Positions 1-7,690 are shown, numbered from the stretch's first letter. The stretch: DNA of 17,107 nt from Candidatus Neomicrothrix sp. UBA6944 (GCA_002448715.1 DJZU01000020.1:1-17107), one strand, 5' to 3'. Notes: a model not told the origin generated them from the sequence alone. Made by a program: numbers and translations.

Positions 1-273
1 TCCGGGCTGCTCCCCCTGCGTTTCTTCATTCGTGTTTGTCTCGTTTTCTTCTACTACCGAGAAGACAAAGTCGGGTGGAACATACGCGGCTTTCGCCGGG
101 GGCAGCGTCCTTCGCCACACCTTGGTAAAGGCCGCCAACAGACCAAGGGACAACAAAAACAAAGCAGCTACGAGGAACCACCACTTTTGTGAACCAGTGC
201 CTACAGCTTCCTGTGACTGTTGGGCGGATATAGCGACGGCTAGCACATTCTCAGAGTAGCTAGAACAACTCAC
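1..273 (-). CDS. Partial single-pass membrane protein of unknown function (C-terminus beyond the window edge)
   Basis: An open minus-strand frame runs off the left edge (91 codons visible). I choose the GTG at 273 because it overlaps the mutM stop in a GTGA arrangement typical of translational coupling; a second in-frame GTG at 246 is possible. The visible protein has a short N-terminal part, then one hydrophobic helix (about residues 32-52, centred on WWFLVAALFLLSLGLLAAF) followed by KVWRR, which predicts an outside N-terminus and a cytoplasmic C-terminus. After that come a Pro/Ala-rich linker and a Glu/Asn/Thr-rich acidic tail. I recognise no family. The plus-strand frame over the same bases (32-259) is low-complexity and looks like its shadow. 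Its position behind mutM suggests only co-transcription, not function. The call rests on the membrane segment and the overlap. Confidence 0.55.
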   Translation of the reverse strand, partial: MSCSSYSENVLAVAISAQQSQEAVGTGSQKWWFLVAALFLLSLGLLAAFTKVWRRTLPPAKAAYVPPDFVFSVVEENETNTNEETQGEQPG

Positions 274-1046
274 AATTGGTGCTCAGGACACCACCAGGTA
301 GTTCGACCTGCAACCGTATCTCGCTCTAATTCAGATCCATCTATGGGGCAACTTCCACCCTGTCGGCGTTCAGACTGAAGGTCTCCCATGTGGGATCCTC
401 CTCGATCGCTGAGCTCCGAGATAGTTCCACGAATAGTTGACGCCAGTAGTTCTATGTCGGTTGTCTCCATGGTGCGGCCACCTCTTGTGGGGTTCACGCC
501 GCTTCTCCACATGATCTCATCGCACAGCAGGTTGCCGAGGCCCGCTATTCGTTTCTGGTTGAGGAGCAGCGCCTTAATCGACGCTGATGAGCTTTGGAAC
601 ATCGTCAACTCTTCGGACGTTATTGTTGCTGCGTCTGGACCGAGTTGGCCCTCCTCAGGTCCTAACTCCACATTTCCGAAACGGCGGGGGTCGATCATTG
701 ATAGCGCGCCTTGTTCCTCGAAGGTAATGACGCAGCGCAGATGTTTCTCCTTCACCTCATTGGTCGTATACAGCAGCTGATCAATTGATGGCTCACCGTC
801 AACGATTAAACGCCCTGTCATCCCAAAGCGCATGCCGACTGAAACAGCGCCTAGGTCTAGTAGGAGCAGTTTTCCAATTCTTCTAACCCCGCGCAATTGA
901 CAGCCATACAGCACCGACTGAAAATCAGACAAATCGGTGTCACCGACCAAGTAAGTCTCATTAGGAATTGCGACTGACGCAATAGTTCGACCCAATGCGC
1001 TCTCAGCAGCTTTCCTATAGAGGTCAACTTCGATCAGTTCGGGCAC
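270..1046 (-). CDS. mutM: Fpg/Nei-family DNA glycosylase (formamidopyrimidine-DNA glycosylase)
   Basis: Base-excision repair enzyme that removes oxidised purines and cleaves the resulting abasic site; acts on chromosomal DNA. The 258 residues match the family length of about 270. Visible features are N-terminal MPELIEV with the catalytic Pro2 and Glu3, Lys59 in the GK of the first hairpin, DPRRFG at 119-124, and the helix-two-turn-helix around QKRIAGLGNLLCDE (164-177). The C-terminal zinc-finger hairpin is at 233-256. The start is GTG, fixed by the need for Pro at position 2. The zinc finger keeps the canonical spacing but reads C233-x2-D236-x16-C253-x2-H256 instead of four Cys. No Shine-Dalgarno precedes the GTG; a TACCGT box lies six bases upstream, suggesting a leaderless transcript. 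It is divergent from the aldo/keto reductase and overlaps the membrane protein gene downstream. Fpg rather than Nei specificity is inferred from the PEL start. Confidence 0.9.
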   Translation of the reverse strand: MPELIEVDLYRKAAESALGRTIASVAIPNETYLVGDTDLSDFQSVLYGCQLRGVRRIGKLLLLDLGAVSVGMRFGMTGRLIVDGEPSIDQLLYTTNEVKEKHLRCVITFEEQGALSMIDPRRFGNVELGPEEGQLGPDAATITSEELTMFQSSSASIKALLLNQKRIAGLGNLLCDEIMWRSGVNPTRGGRTMETTDIELLASTIRGTISELSDRGGSHMGDLQSERRQGGSCPIDGSELERDTVAGRTTWWCPEHQL

Positions 1047-1052
1047 ATGAAG

Positions 1053-1058
1053 ACGGTA
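1053..1058 (-). promoter_or_regulatory. Candidate -10 box (TACCGT) of mutM, leaderless arrangement
   Basis: On the minus strand TACCGT fits the actinobacterial TANNNT -10 pattern and ends six bases before the GTG of mutM, which would place transcription start at or next to the start codon. No clear -35 hexamer is visible. The same arrangement recurs at three other divergent starts in this window. Confidence 0.45.
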
Positions 1059-1072
1059 GTGCCAGACACTCC

Positions 1073-1078
1073 TATGAT
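1073..1078 (+). promoter_or_regulatory. Candidate -10 box (TATGAT) of the aldo/keto reductase, leaderless arrangement
   Basis: TATGAT differs from the consensus TATAAT at one position and ends six bases before the ATG at 1085, so the mRNA would begin at the start codon. There is no Shine-Dalgarno before that ATG. The box argues against the longer frame beginning at 995, which would run through it and through the 5' end of divergent mutM. Confidence 0.5.
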
Positions 1079-1084
1079 CCGAGC

Positions 1085-2023
1085 ATGAAACTAAGACGGA
1101 TAGGCGAACTCGAAGTTTCAGAGGTCGGCCTTGGATGCAACAACTTTGGAACCCGCATTGATCAAGAGTTAACTGACGAAGTCTTTAGAGCCTGTTTAGA
1201 TAACGGCATCAACTTTTTCGACACCGCAGATGTTTACGGCGCCGGAGCCTCAGAAGAGATGCTGGGTCGAGCAATGAAAGGTCACCGAGATCAGGTGGTC
1301 ATCGCCACCAAATTTGGACTTAGAGATATCGATCCAGGCCTCACAGGGGGAAGCGCCGAGTGGATTAGACGGTCTGTTGATCGAAGTTTGCGCAGAATGG
1401 ATACCGACTGGATCGACTTATTCCAGATACACACTCCGGATGAACAAGTAGACGAATTAGAGACACTTCAGGCGCTGAATGATCTGGTGGTAGCTGGAAA
1501 GGTTCGAGAAATTGGTTGCTCAAATTACGACGCGGACCGACTTGATACCGCGGCTGAAATTTCAACACGAGAATCTCTGGTGCCTTATCGAACCGTGCAG
1601 AATCGTTATTCGGTGCTGTATCGCGAACCCGAGGCTGAAGTCTTCGATGTATGCGATAGCCGCGACATCGGTTTCTTACCGTTTTTCCCTCTCGAATCAG
1701 GGCTACTCACTGGAAAGGTCAGCGCCGATGGGCCGACTCCAGGAACCCGTTTAGCGGAATGGCCCCAAGATCGTCTGGACCTTTTCTTAACGGAGCGCAA
1801 TTTGCGTGCTGTCAAACGGTTGCGCGAGTGGCTGCACGATAGGGATCAGTCACTATTGGACTTAGCGTTTTCTTGGCTTCTGTCTAAGCCCCACATTCCG
1901 AGTGTGATCGCGGGAGCTACGAGTCCGAGTCAGGTGTTTGCTAATTCTCTTGCTGCTGGTTGGCAGTTAAGCGAGAGCGACTTGAACGAAATAGAAGACA
2001 TTGTCTTACCGGCCAGCGGTTGA
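1085..2023 (+). CDS. Aldo/keto reductase family oxidoreductase
   Basis: NADPH-dependent (beta/alpha)8-barrel oxidoreductase acting on an unidentified carbonyl or sugar-like substrate in the cytoplasm. The protein has 312 residues, the usual size. The catalytic tetrad is visible as Asp46 and Tyr51 (in FDTADVYG), Lys76 (ATKFG) and His116 (QIHTPD). The family motif IGCSNY is at 143-148, and SVIAGATSP near 273-281 is the usual phosphate-binding strand. I start at ATG 1085 rather than the in-frame codon at 995 because the extra 30 residues are polar, unlike the family, and antisense to the start of mutM; MKLRRIGELEVSEVGLG is a typical family start. It resembles the YajO/Tas or L-glyceraldehyde 3-phosphate reductase type, but the substrate cannot be read from the sequence. 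It ends 18 bases from convergent metX. Confidence 0.9.
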   Translation: MKLRRIGELEVSEVGLGCNNFGTRIDQELTDEVFRACLDNGINFFDTADVYGAGASEEMLGRAMKGHRDQVVIATKFGLRDIDPGLTGGSAEWIRRSVDRSLRRMDTDWIDLFQIHTPDEQVDELETLQALNDLVVAGKVREIGCSNYDADRLDTAAEISTRESLVPYRTVQNRYSVLYREPEAEVFDVCDSRDIGFLPFFPLESGLLTGKVSADGPTPGTRLAEWPQDRLDLFLTERNLRAVKRLREWLHDRDQSLLDLAFSWLLSKPHIPSVIAGATSPSQVFANSLAAGWQLSESDLNEIEDIVLPASG

Positions 2024-2041
2024 ACTTGGTGCGCAGGGACA

Positions 2042-3244
2042 TTAGGAGATAGCGCCTTTGGAGATTTTTTCTATGAAATCACCCATCGGGCGACCAGTTT
2101 GTTCCGGTTCAGTGAGAAATCCGTCATGGCCGTTGTCACTGTCTATATCAATGTGTTCGACCGGCACTCGCCCCTTTAGTGCGTCGACTATTCGAATTTG
2201 TTGATGACGTGGGTAGAGGAAGTCTGTGCGAACGCTCATCAAAAGGCTGGGGCAGGTAATTCGCTTCAGAGCCTGTTCGACTCCTCCACGGCCACGACCA
2301 ACATCGTGAAGGTCCATCATTTTGTTCAAAATTAGGTAAGTGTTGGCGTCAAAGCGCCATTGAATCTTTTCCCCTTGGTAATCCAAGTAACTCTCAACAT
2401 CGAATCGGTGATCTAGCCGAAACGGTTCGACTGCATCATTGCTGTGTCTATCGAACCGTCGGTCGAACTCTTCGTCGCTCCGGTAATGAATCATTGCAAT
2501 ACGTCGGGCATTAGCTAATCCTGAATGCGGGCCTTCTCCGGGTGCGGCGTCGTAATAATGGCCCTCGTCATATGCGGGGTCGTCAAGGATTGCCTGCCTG
2601 CCAACCTGACTCCAGGCTATTTGTTGCGCTGAAGCTGCAGCAGTTGATGCGATGATCACTAAAGAACCACACCGGTCTGGGTAGCTAGTCGCCCACTCGA
2701 GCGCCTGCATACCTCCCATCGATCCCCCGACGACCGCCATCCATCTCTGAATCCCTAAGTGTTGACCAAGCGCTCTCTGCGATCGAACAACATCTCGTAT
2801 CGTCACGACAGGGAAGTCGCCTCCCCAACGCCTGCCTGTAACTGGGTTGATTGACGCTGGTCCCGTCGTGCCTTGGCACCCGCCGAGGACGTTGGCACAC
2901 ACGACGAAGAACCGGTCAGTGTCTATAGGGCGACCAGGACCTATGAAGTCATTCCACCAACCTGGGGTCTGTTGTCCTGGACCAGCTTCACCGTATGCGT
3001 GCGCGTCTCCCGTCAATGCATGACATATCAACACTGCGTTACCCGATGCAGCGTCTAGGTTGCCCCAGGTTTCATAAGCAATTTGTGGGGCTACGAGTTC
3101 GCCACCACTTTCAAGTACGTAAGGCCGATCGGGAGAAAGATCAAAGAACTGTCTTTCCGCTACTGGCATATTTTCAAACCAGGCTCCGGACGCGGGAGGA
3201 GGATCGGTGACAGAAGATTCGGGGCTGTTAGATGTTTCGGACAC
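2042..3244 (-). CDS. metX: Homoserine O-acyltransferase (MetX, probably O-acetyltransferase)
   Basis: Alpha/beta-hydrolase-fold enzyme that acylates L-homoserine from acetyl-CoA (or succinyl-CoA in some members), the committing step of methionine synthesis. The 400 residues include Ser175 of the nucleophile elbow GGSMGGMQ, Asp341 (RTDFLYP) and His373 (NGHDGFL) as the triad. The conserved HALTGDAHAYG block (75-85) and NVLGGCQGTTGP block (118-129) are also present. The first 20 or so residues are Ser/Pro-rich and look disordered. The start is a GTG at 3244 with GGAG five bases upstream (3250-3253), the best ribosome site in this half of the window. No metY lies beside it, so the sulfhydrylase step is elsewhere. 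Acetyl versus succinyl donor is not decided by what I can see. It follows the DNA methyltransferase by 50 bases on the same strand. Confidence 0.93.
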   Translation of the reverse strand: MSETSNSPESSVTDPPPASGAWFENMPVAERQFFDLSPDRPYVLESGGELVAPQIAYETWGNLDAASGNAVLICHALTGDAHAYGEAGPGQQTPGWWNDFIGPGRPIDTDRFFVVCANVLGGCQGTTGPASINPVTGRRWGGDFPVVTIRDVVRSQRALGQHLGIQRWMAVVGGSMGGMQALEWATSYPDRCGSLVIIASTAAASAQQIAWSQVGRQAILDDPAYDEGHYYDAAPGEGPHSGLANARRIAMIHYRSDEEFDRRFDRHSNDAVEPFRLDHRFDVESYLDYQGEKIQWRFDANTYLILNKMMDLHDVGRGRGGVEQALKRITCPSLLMSVRTDFLYPRHQQIRIVDALKGRVPVEHIDIDSDNGHDGFLTEPEQTGRPMGDFIEKISKGAIS

Positions 3245-3264
3245 TGTCGCTCCAGGGCTGAACT

Positions 3265-3284
3265 AAAAGGCTACCTGAGGCCTT
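3265..3284 (-). terminator. Weak candidate terminator between the methyltransferase gene and metX
   Basis: On the minus strand AAGGC, an eight-base loop and GCCTT form a five-pair stem followed by a total of four T. It sits just after the methyltransferase stop and about 20 bases before the metX start. The stem is short and the T-tract is weak, so it could be chance or an attenuating hairpin. Confidence 0.25.
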
Positions 3285-3294
3285 ACCTACAAGG

Positions 3295-4938
3295 TCAAGG
3301 CCGTTTTTTTGGGATTTGTGAAATCCACCAGTGAAGTAACTCGCTTGAAGGGAAGCCATACGCCTGATTCATAGTCTCTCCGAAGCGTCGCAGTAGTTCG
3401 TCATCGGCCCCATTTTCTTGGATTTCGTGGGCTAGTTCTGCTCCAAGATCCCAAGCTTTTGATAGTTCTGGTAGCGGAAGGTCAGCTATTAGTGAAGCTC
3501 GAAGTCTCATCGTGCCCTGACTTAAACCGGTACCTGCGGCAGCGCTCGCCAGCCAGGCAGAAGCCGGCGGCGAGCTAACAGCGGCCATCAAGTGCCACAG
3601 TTGGCTTTCTTGTTCCGGGATGATCGTCACTAGGGGCGTCGAAGGTAACAGTTCGCCTTTTATGTCTGCGTAACACTCGACGATCCGTGTTTGGGTCGCA
3701 ACCAACAGCTTGGGGATTAGTCTTTGTTCTACCCAGCTGGCCAATCTGGTCGGAGGATTATCTTCTATTTTGACCACTGGGCGCTGAAAACGCTGTTTGG
3801 CAAATCGTGTCTGCACATCGCCATATCGGTAACAAAATGGGTCGACTAAGCCAACCGTCACGAGTTTGGGTCGATCATCGTTTTGAACGGCTTCCACCAC
3901 CCGCTCGGCAAGCCAGTAATACGCGTCTCGAAAGTCCGCTGTGACCACCGCTCGGTTGCCTAAGCGTCTTGTATTTGCTATCGCGACCGTAGGCACCCCG
4001 TTGGCGTGAGCCAATAACGAAGACCAACGACCGGGAAGAGGCCGCGGCACCACCAGGGCATCTTGTGTCTCATACCTAACGATTGTGCATTCGTCACGTT
4101 TCTCGCTTCGGAGTATGGGAGCTATGACATCAACCGCTGCCGAGTCGAATACGGACCTGCCTCCGACCCAAATTTCGCTGAGCGCTAGTCGGCTATCAAT
4201 CCACTCCCTAGCCAGTTGACTCGAGTCTGACCCCAATGTTGAGGATGGGACTATAAGCGAGACTCTTCCATCCTTGCTAATCAACTCAACTGCCAGAAGG
4301 AAAAAGAGCATGCTTTCGTCAACGTATGCCGTATAGCGAGAGCCGAATCTTTGTTTAAGGGCTTGTGCTCGACTCCTGTCGCGACTGGTCTCAGACTTCA
4401 ATTGCCCCAGAAACGGCGGGTTTCCTATTACGACGTCACAGGTTCCGAGCCATTCTTCGGGCACGGCAAGTAATCCATCGCCGACCATGAGGTGATCCGC
4501 CGATGGCCATCGTCCTCCCCTCCAAATGGCCCAAAGTTTCAACGTCAATCGTGCAACTTCGACACTTACAGGGTCTATATCTATGCCTCTCAGGGTTTCC
4601 GCGATCGAAGAGACCGACTCGCCTCCTTGGAACTTTCGTTCAGCTGCTGCAAGGAGGAAGATCCCTGAGCCAGCCGAAGGGTCGCAGACAATTTCTCCGA
4701 CGTCAACGGCAAGGAGATCAACTAATTCCTGGGCTATGGGGTAGGGGGTAAATACCGCGCCCGTTACTCGGTGATCAATGAGCGCTTCTTCTCTAAGACG
4801 ACCAAGGCTGGCTAATTCCTGAATTAAGTCTTCATCGCCGTTCCCATTCTCTATACGGTCGAGGATTTGTTGGGCCGCCTGCGCGGCAGCCGACGGAAGT
4901 TGTACTGAGCCAAAAGTCAGCTTTGTTGAAGTACCCAT
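3295..4938 (-). CDS. Solitary N6-adenine DNA methyltransferase with TaqI/Eco57I-like specificity region
   Basis: Transfers methyl from S-adenosylmethionine to adenine in a specific DNA site. The 547-residue protein shows motif X-like TGAVFTP (59-65), motif I DPSAGSG (86-92), GIDIDP (118-123, cofactor-binding acid), VGDGL (152-156) and the catalytic NPPF (173-176). The order X-I-IV followed by a C-terminal target-recognition region is that of class gamma enzymes. The C-terminal half has the pattern of TaqI/Eco57I specificity domains (KLLVATQTRIVECYAD near 409-424, then IADLPLPE). There is no N-terminal nuclease domain and no restriction gene in the window, so I read it as an orphan methylase or modification subunit. 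Its ATG lies inside the end of the helicase gene, a 22-base overlap, indicating co-transcription. The recognition site is unknown. A regulatory or epigenetic role is inference. Confidence 0.85.
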   Translation of the reverse strand: MGTSTKLTFGSVQLPSAAAQAAQQILDRIENGNGDEDLIQELASLGRLREEALIDHRVTGAVFTPYPIAQELVDLLAVDVGEIVCDPSAGSGIFLLAAAERKFQGGESVSSIAETLRGIDIDPVSVEVARLTLKLWAIWRGGRWPSADHLMVGDGLLAVPEEWLGTCDVVIGNPPFLGQLKSETSRDRSRAQALKQRFGSRYTAYVDESMLFFLLAVELISKDGRVSLIVPSSTLGSDSSQLAREWIDSRLALSEIWVGGRSVFDSAAVDVIAPILRSEKRDECTIVRYETQDALVVPRPLPGRWSSLLAHANGVPTVAIANTRRLGNRAVVTADFRDAYYWLAERVVEAVQNDDRPKLVTVGLVDPFCYRYGDVQTRFAKQRFQRPVVKIEDNPPTRLASWVEQRLIPKLLVATQTRIVECYADIKGELLPSTPLVTIIPEQESQLWHLMAAVSSPPASAWLASAAAGTGLSQGTMRLRASLIADLPLPELSKAWDLGAELAHEIQENGADDELLRRFGETMNQAYGFPSSELLHWWISQIPKKRP

Positions 4939-6077
4939 GCCGGTAGATCATCTAGTCGAGAATCGTTTGAGAACACTTCATGAAGTGGCAGCTTGAGGCC
5001 CAAACGTCTTTGAAGTTGTCGAACCTGGAGTTCTTCATCCCAGAGAAACATGGTTACAGCTGTGCCAGTTGACCCAGCTCGCGCTGTCCGACCTGAGCGA
5101 TGCAGGTATGTCTTGTGATCATCGGGAGGGTTGTAGTGAACAACAACATCTACGTCATCTACATGAATCCCTCTTGCTGCTACATCGGTGGCTACCAGGG
5201 CCTTAAGTCCACCACCACTGAAATCCTTTAGGGCTTTTTCTCTTTGAGATTGTCGCAAATCACCGTGGATGGCTGCCGCCTTGACGCCTTCGGCCCGAAG
5301 CTCTTTTTCCAGTTGATCCGCTCCCCTTTTGGTGCGCGTGAAAAGCATCGTTTTGGTGCCTTGGTTGATGATTCTCGCCGCAACTTGGACCCTATTCATT
5401 TTGTGAACAGACATAAAGATATGACCCATTTCACTTACCGTGACTTCTGGTTCTGTTACTTCGTGAAACACCGGGTCGTTCAAATGCCTTTTCACGACCG
5501 TGTCAACTGCGCCATCCAGAGTCGCGGAAAAGAGCATCGTTTGGTGGTCAACCTGAATATGCCTAAGTATCCATTCCACTTGTGGAAGGAACCCCATGTC
5601 GGCCATGCGGTCGGCTTCGTCGACAACGACGCACTCAACTAGAGCTACATCGACCGCTTCTCTTTCAATGAGATCGATAAGGCGTCCGGGAGTAGCAATA
5701 ACAATGTCTATTCCATTGTTTATCGTTTCGATCTGCTTGTCGATATTGGTGCCGCCGTAGACGGCAATGGCTCGAAGTCCACGTGCATTGGCTAAAGGCT
5801 CAACTACTCCGGTGATTTGGTTCGCTAGTTCACGGGTGGGAGTCAACATCAAGGTAGTGGGTTTACCGTCTTTGCTTCTTTTCGTGTGAGCTATCGCTGG
5901 CAGACTAAACGCCAATGTTTTTCCTGAACCCGTTTTGGCTTTGCCGCAAACGTCTCGGCGTGCCATCGCATCGCCAATAGCGAGGGTTTGGATCGCGAAT
6001 GGTGATTCGATTCCTTGTTCAGCTAAGGCCGTTATGAGGTCCTGAGGTACGCCGAGTTCTGCAAAAGTCGGTGTCAA
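4917..6077 (-). CDS. DEAD-box ATP-dependent RNA helicase (RhlE-like)
   Basis: Unwinds RNA duplexes with ATP; family roles are ribosome assembly, RNA decay and cold adaptation. In order: Q-motif with F5 and Q30, motif I AKTGSGKT (47-54), PTRELA (80-85), TPGR (129-132), DEAD (153-156), SAT (184-186), ATDVAARGI (296-304) and HRSGRTARAG (326-335). All helicase motifs are intact. At 386 residues it is the bare two-domain core without the basic tail found in many RhlE and DeaD proteins. The start is a TTG at 6077: an in-frame stop lies five codons upstream, and any later start would lose the Q-motif. No good Shine-Dalgarno is visible. Its 3' end overlaps the methyltransferase start. The 140-base leader upstream holds a small hairpin (6100-6113) but no gene. 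Confidence 0.92.
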   Translation of the reverse strand: MTPTFAELGVPQDLITALAEQGIESPFAIQTLAIGDAMARRDVCGKAKTGSGKTLAFSLPAIAHTKRSKDGKPTTLMLTPTRELANQITGVVEPLANARGLRAIAVYGGTNIDKQIETINNGIDIVIATPGRLIDLIEREAVDVALVECVVVDEADRMADMGFLPQVEWILRHIQVDHQTMLFSATLDGAVDTVVKRHLNDPVFHEVTEPEVTVSEMGHIFMSVHKMNRVQVAARIINQGTKTMLFTRTKRGADQLEKELRAEGVKAAAIHGDLRQSQREKALKDFSGGGLKALVATDVAARGIHVDDVDVVVHYNPPDDHKTYLHRSGRTARAGSTGTAVTMFLWDEELQVRQLQRRLGLKLPLHEVFSNDSRLDDLPAWVLQQS

Positions 6078-6217
6078 GTTTGCGAGCTTTCAAATGGTGG
6101 CCGATAGTTCGGCATAAGCGGGGGCCGCCTCAAGGTTGCCTAAGACGGAGAAGGTGTAACGCTTTTGTTCAGCGCTGTGAACACCCAGGGTACTCGGCGC
6201 TCGCTGATCTCTGAGGT

Positions 6218-7678
6218 TTAGTGTTTGCGATAACTGAGAACCTTTCCTGCTCCGATCTGTGTATGAAGGCTCTCTTGAAAAGCCAACTGGCCGTTTACCC
6301 AGACGTTTCGAATGCCCGCAGATTCTCGTTTGGGGTCCTCATAAGTAGCGATATCGGTAACCAGATCGGGGTCAAACAACACCAGATCTGCCCAGTTGCC
6401 CTCAGTTATTCGCCCTCTGTTATGAAGGCCGTGAACATCGCAAGACAACGAGGTCATTCTTCGCACAGCGCTTTCCAGGCCCAGGACACCTTGTTCTCGG
6501 ACATATCTACCCAGCACGCGAGGAAAGGTCCCAAACAACCTAGGGTGCGGCTTGCCTGTCAGGTCTGGAATTCCGTCGGACCCAATCATCACTCGGTCGT
6601 GACGCAAATTGGAAACGATGTCGCCTTCATCCATGATGTGTTGAATACAGATCGTACTTTTTCCTTCGGGGGCGGTCAGGATATGTCTCACTGCCTCCGT
6701 GACTGATATTTCAAGCTCTTCCGCTACGTCAATCAGCATTCGGCCTTCATACTGTCGATAGGCGGGACATGATGCTAATTGGATTGCCTTTGCCAGTTCT
6801 GGGTTTGGATTATCTATATCGAAGTACTGGACCATTGGGCCACTACCTGCGGTGTATGGGTAGACATCAAGAGTTACTCGGGCTCCGTCAGCCACAGCGG
6901 CATCGACTTTCGCCAGCGAGTCTTTGACCTTTCCCCAGTTTCTCTTACCTGCGGCCTTATGGTGACTGATTTGCACCGCTACGCCTGCTCGATCACCTAT
7001 CTCCAAAGCTTCGTCAACCGCTTCGAGTAGATAATCATTTTCGTTGCGCATGTGGGTTGCATAAATGCCGTCATAGGGCGCAACGACCTTGGCGAGTTCA
7101 AGCACTTCTTCTGTATCTGACCAGCGTCCGGGGCGGTAGATGAGACCAGAGGAAAACCCGCATGCTCCTTGCTCCATCGCTAATTGGACATGATCACACA
7201 TTCGTTCAAGTTCCGCGTCGCTAGGTGGCCGACGGTCTCCACCCATTTCTAATGATCTGATGGTGTTGTGCCCAACAAGCATCATGGCGTTAACTGCCGT
7301 CTTCGATTTCTCTACATTCTGGCGATAGCCATCGAGATCACGCCATTCTGCTCGCATCCCAGATAGGTCCAACGTGGGCTCTCCGGGTACAGCTGGTATA
7401 GCCGAGAACCCGCAGTTCCCAACGACGACACTCGTGCAGCCTTGCGAGATTTTGAACTCCATGTCGGGATGTCGAAGTAATGCACCGTCATCGTGGGTAT
7501 GGACGTCTACAAATCCGGGCGCCAATACAAGCCCAGTGGCATCAATTTCCGCGGCAGCGGAACCAGAAGTTTCACCAACTTCGGTGATATGGCCATCATC
7601 TACGGCGACGTCGCCGACGAATCGGTCAGCACCAGTTCCATCAATAATGGTGGCGTTGCGAATAATGGTGTCAGCCAT
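6218..7678 (-). CDS. Amidohydrolase, N-acyl-D-amino-acid deacylase (D-aminoacylase) family
   Basis: Metal-dependent amidohydrolase of the D-aminoacylase branch, releasing D-amino acids from N-acyl derivatives or acting on related cyclic amides. From ATG 7678 it has 486 residues, the usual length. Visible metal-site residues are His60 and His62 (VHTHDD), Cys89 in GNCGF (the metal-bridging Cys of D-aminoacylases), His209 (THMRNE), His239 (SHHK) and Asp368 (GSDGIPD). The small beta-sandwich is formed by the N-terminus and the end (ADLVLFDP). The frame can extend two codons to a TTG at 7684, but ATG 7678 is preferred because a TAGGCT box ends six bases before it. The gene is divergent from the GMC oxidoreductase. 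D-aminoacylase, hydantoinase-like and dihydroorotase-like annotations overlap in this superfamily; the Cys in GNCG favours the first. Confidence 0.87.
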   Translation of the reverse strand: MADTIIRNATIIDGTGADRFVGDVAVDDGHITEVGETSGSAAAEIDATGLVLAPGFVDVHTHDDGALLRHPDMEFKISQGCTSVVVGNCGFSAIPAVPGEPTLDLSGMRAEWRDLDGYRQNVEKSKTAVNAMMLVGHNTIRSLEMGGDRRPPSDAELERMCDHVQLAMEQGACGFSSGLIYRPGRWSDTEEVLELAKVVAPYDGIYATHMRNENDYLLEAVDEALEIGDRAGVAVQISHHKAAGKRNWGKVKDSLAKVDAAVADGARVTLDVYPYTAGSGPMVQYFDIDNPNPELAKAIQLASCPAYRQYEGRMLIDVAEELEISVTEAVRHILTAPEGKSTICIQHIMDEGDIVSNLRHDRVMIGSDGIPDLTGKPHPRLFGTFPRVLGRYVREQGVLGLESAVRRMTSLSCDVHGLHNRGRITEGNWADLVLFDPDLVTDIATYEDPKRESAGIRNVWVNGQLAFQESLHTQIGAGKVLSYRKH

Positions 7679-7684
7679 CTGCAA

Positions 7685-7690
7685 AGCCTA
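7685..7690 (-). promoter_or_regulatory. Candidate -10 box (TAGGCT) of the amidohydrolase gene, leaderless arrangement
   Basis: Minus-strand TAGGCT fits TANNNT and ends six bases before ATG 7678, the same geometry as at mutM and the aldo/keto reductase. No convincing -35 box is visible, and AGG inside the box could instead serve as a weak ribosome site. Confidence 0.35.

Noticed and set aside
388..780. Plus-strand open frame of 130 codons inside mutM
   Set aside because: It is entirely antisense to mutM, has no recognisable motif or ribosome site, and matches what the complementary strand of a coding region produces by chance.
995..1084. A 30-residue N-terminal extension of the aldo/keto reductase
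   Set aside because: It is antisense to the mutM start, polar and unlike the family, and would run across the TATGAT box; ATG 1085 begins at the usual family start.
3295..6077. A BREX-, DISARM- or restriction-type defence island
   Set aside because: Only a single methyltransferase is present. The helicase is an RNA DEAD-box type with housekeeping motifs, and no nuclease, PglX/PglZ-like, DrmABC-like or phospholipase-like gene appears.
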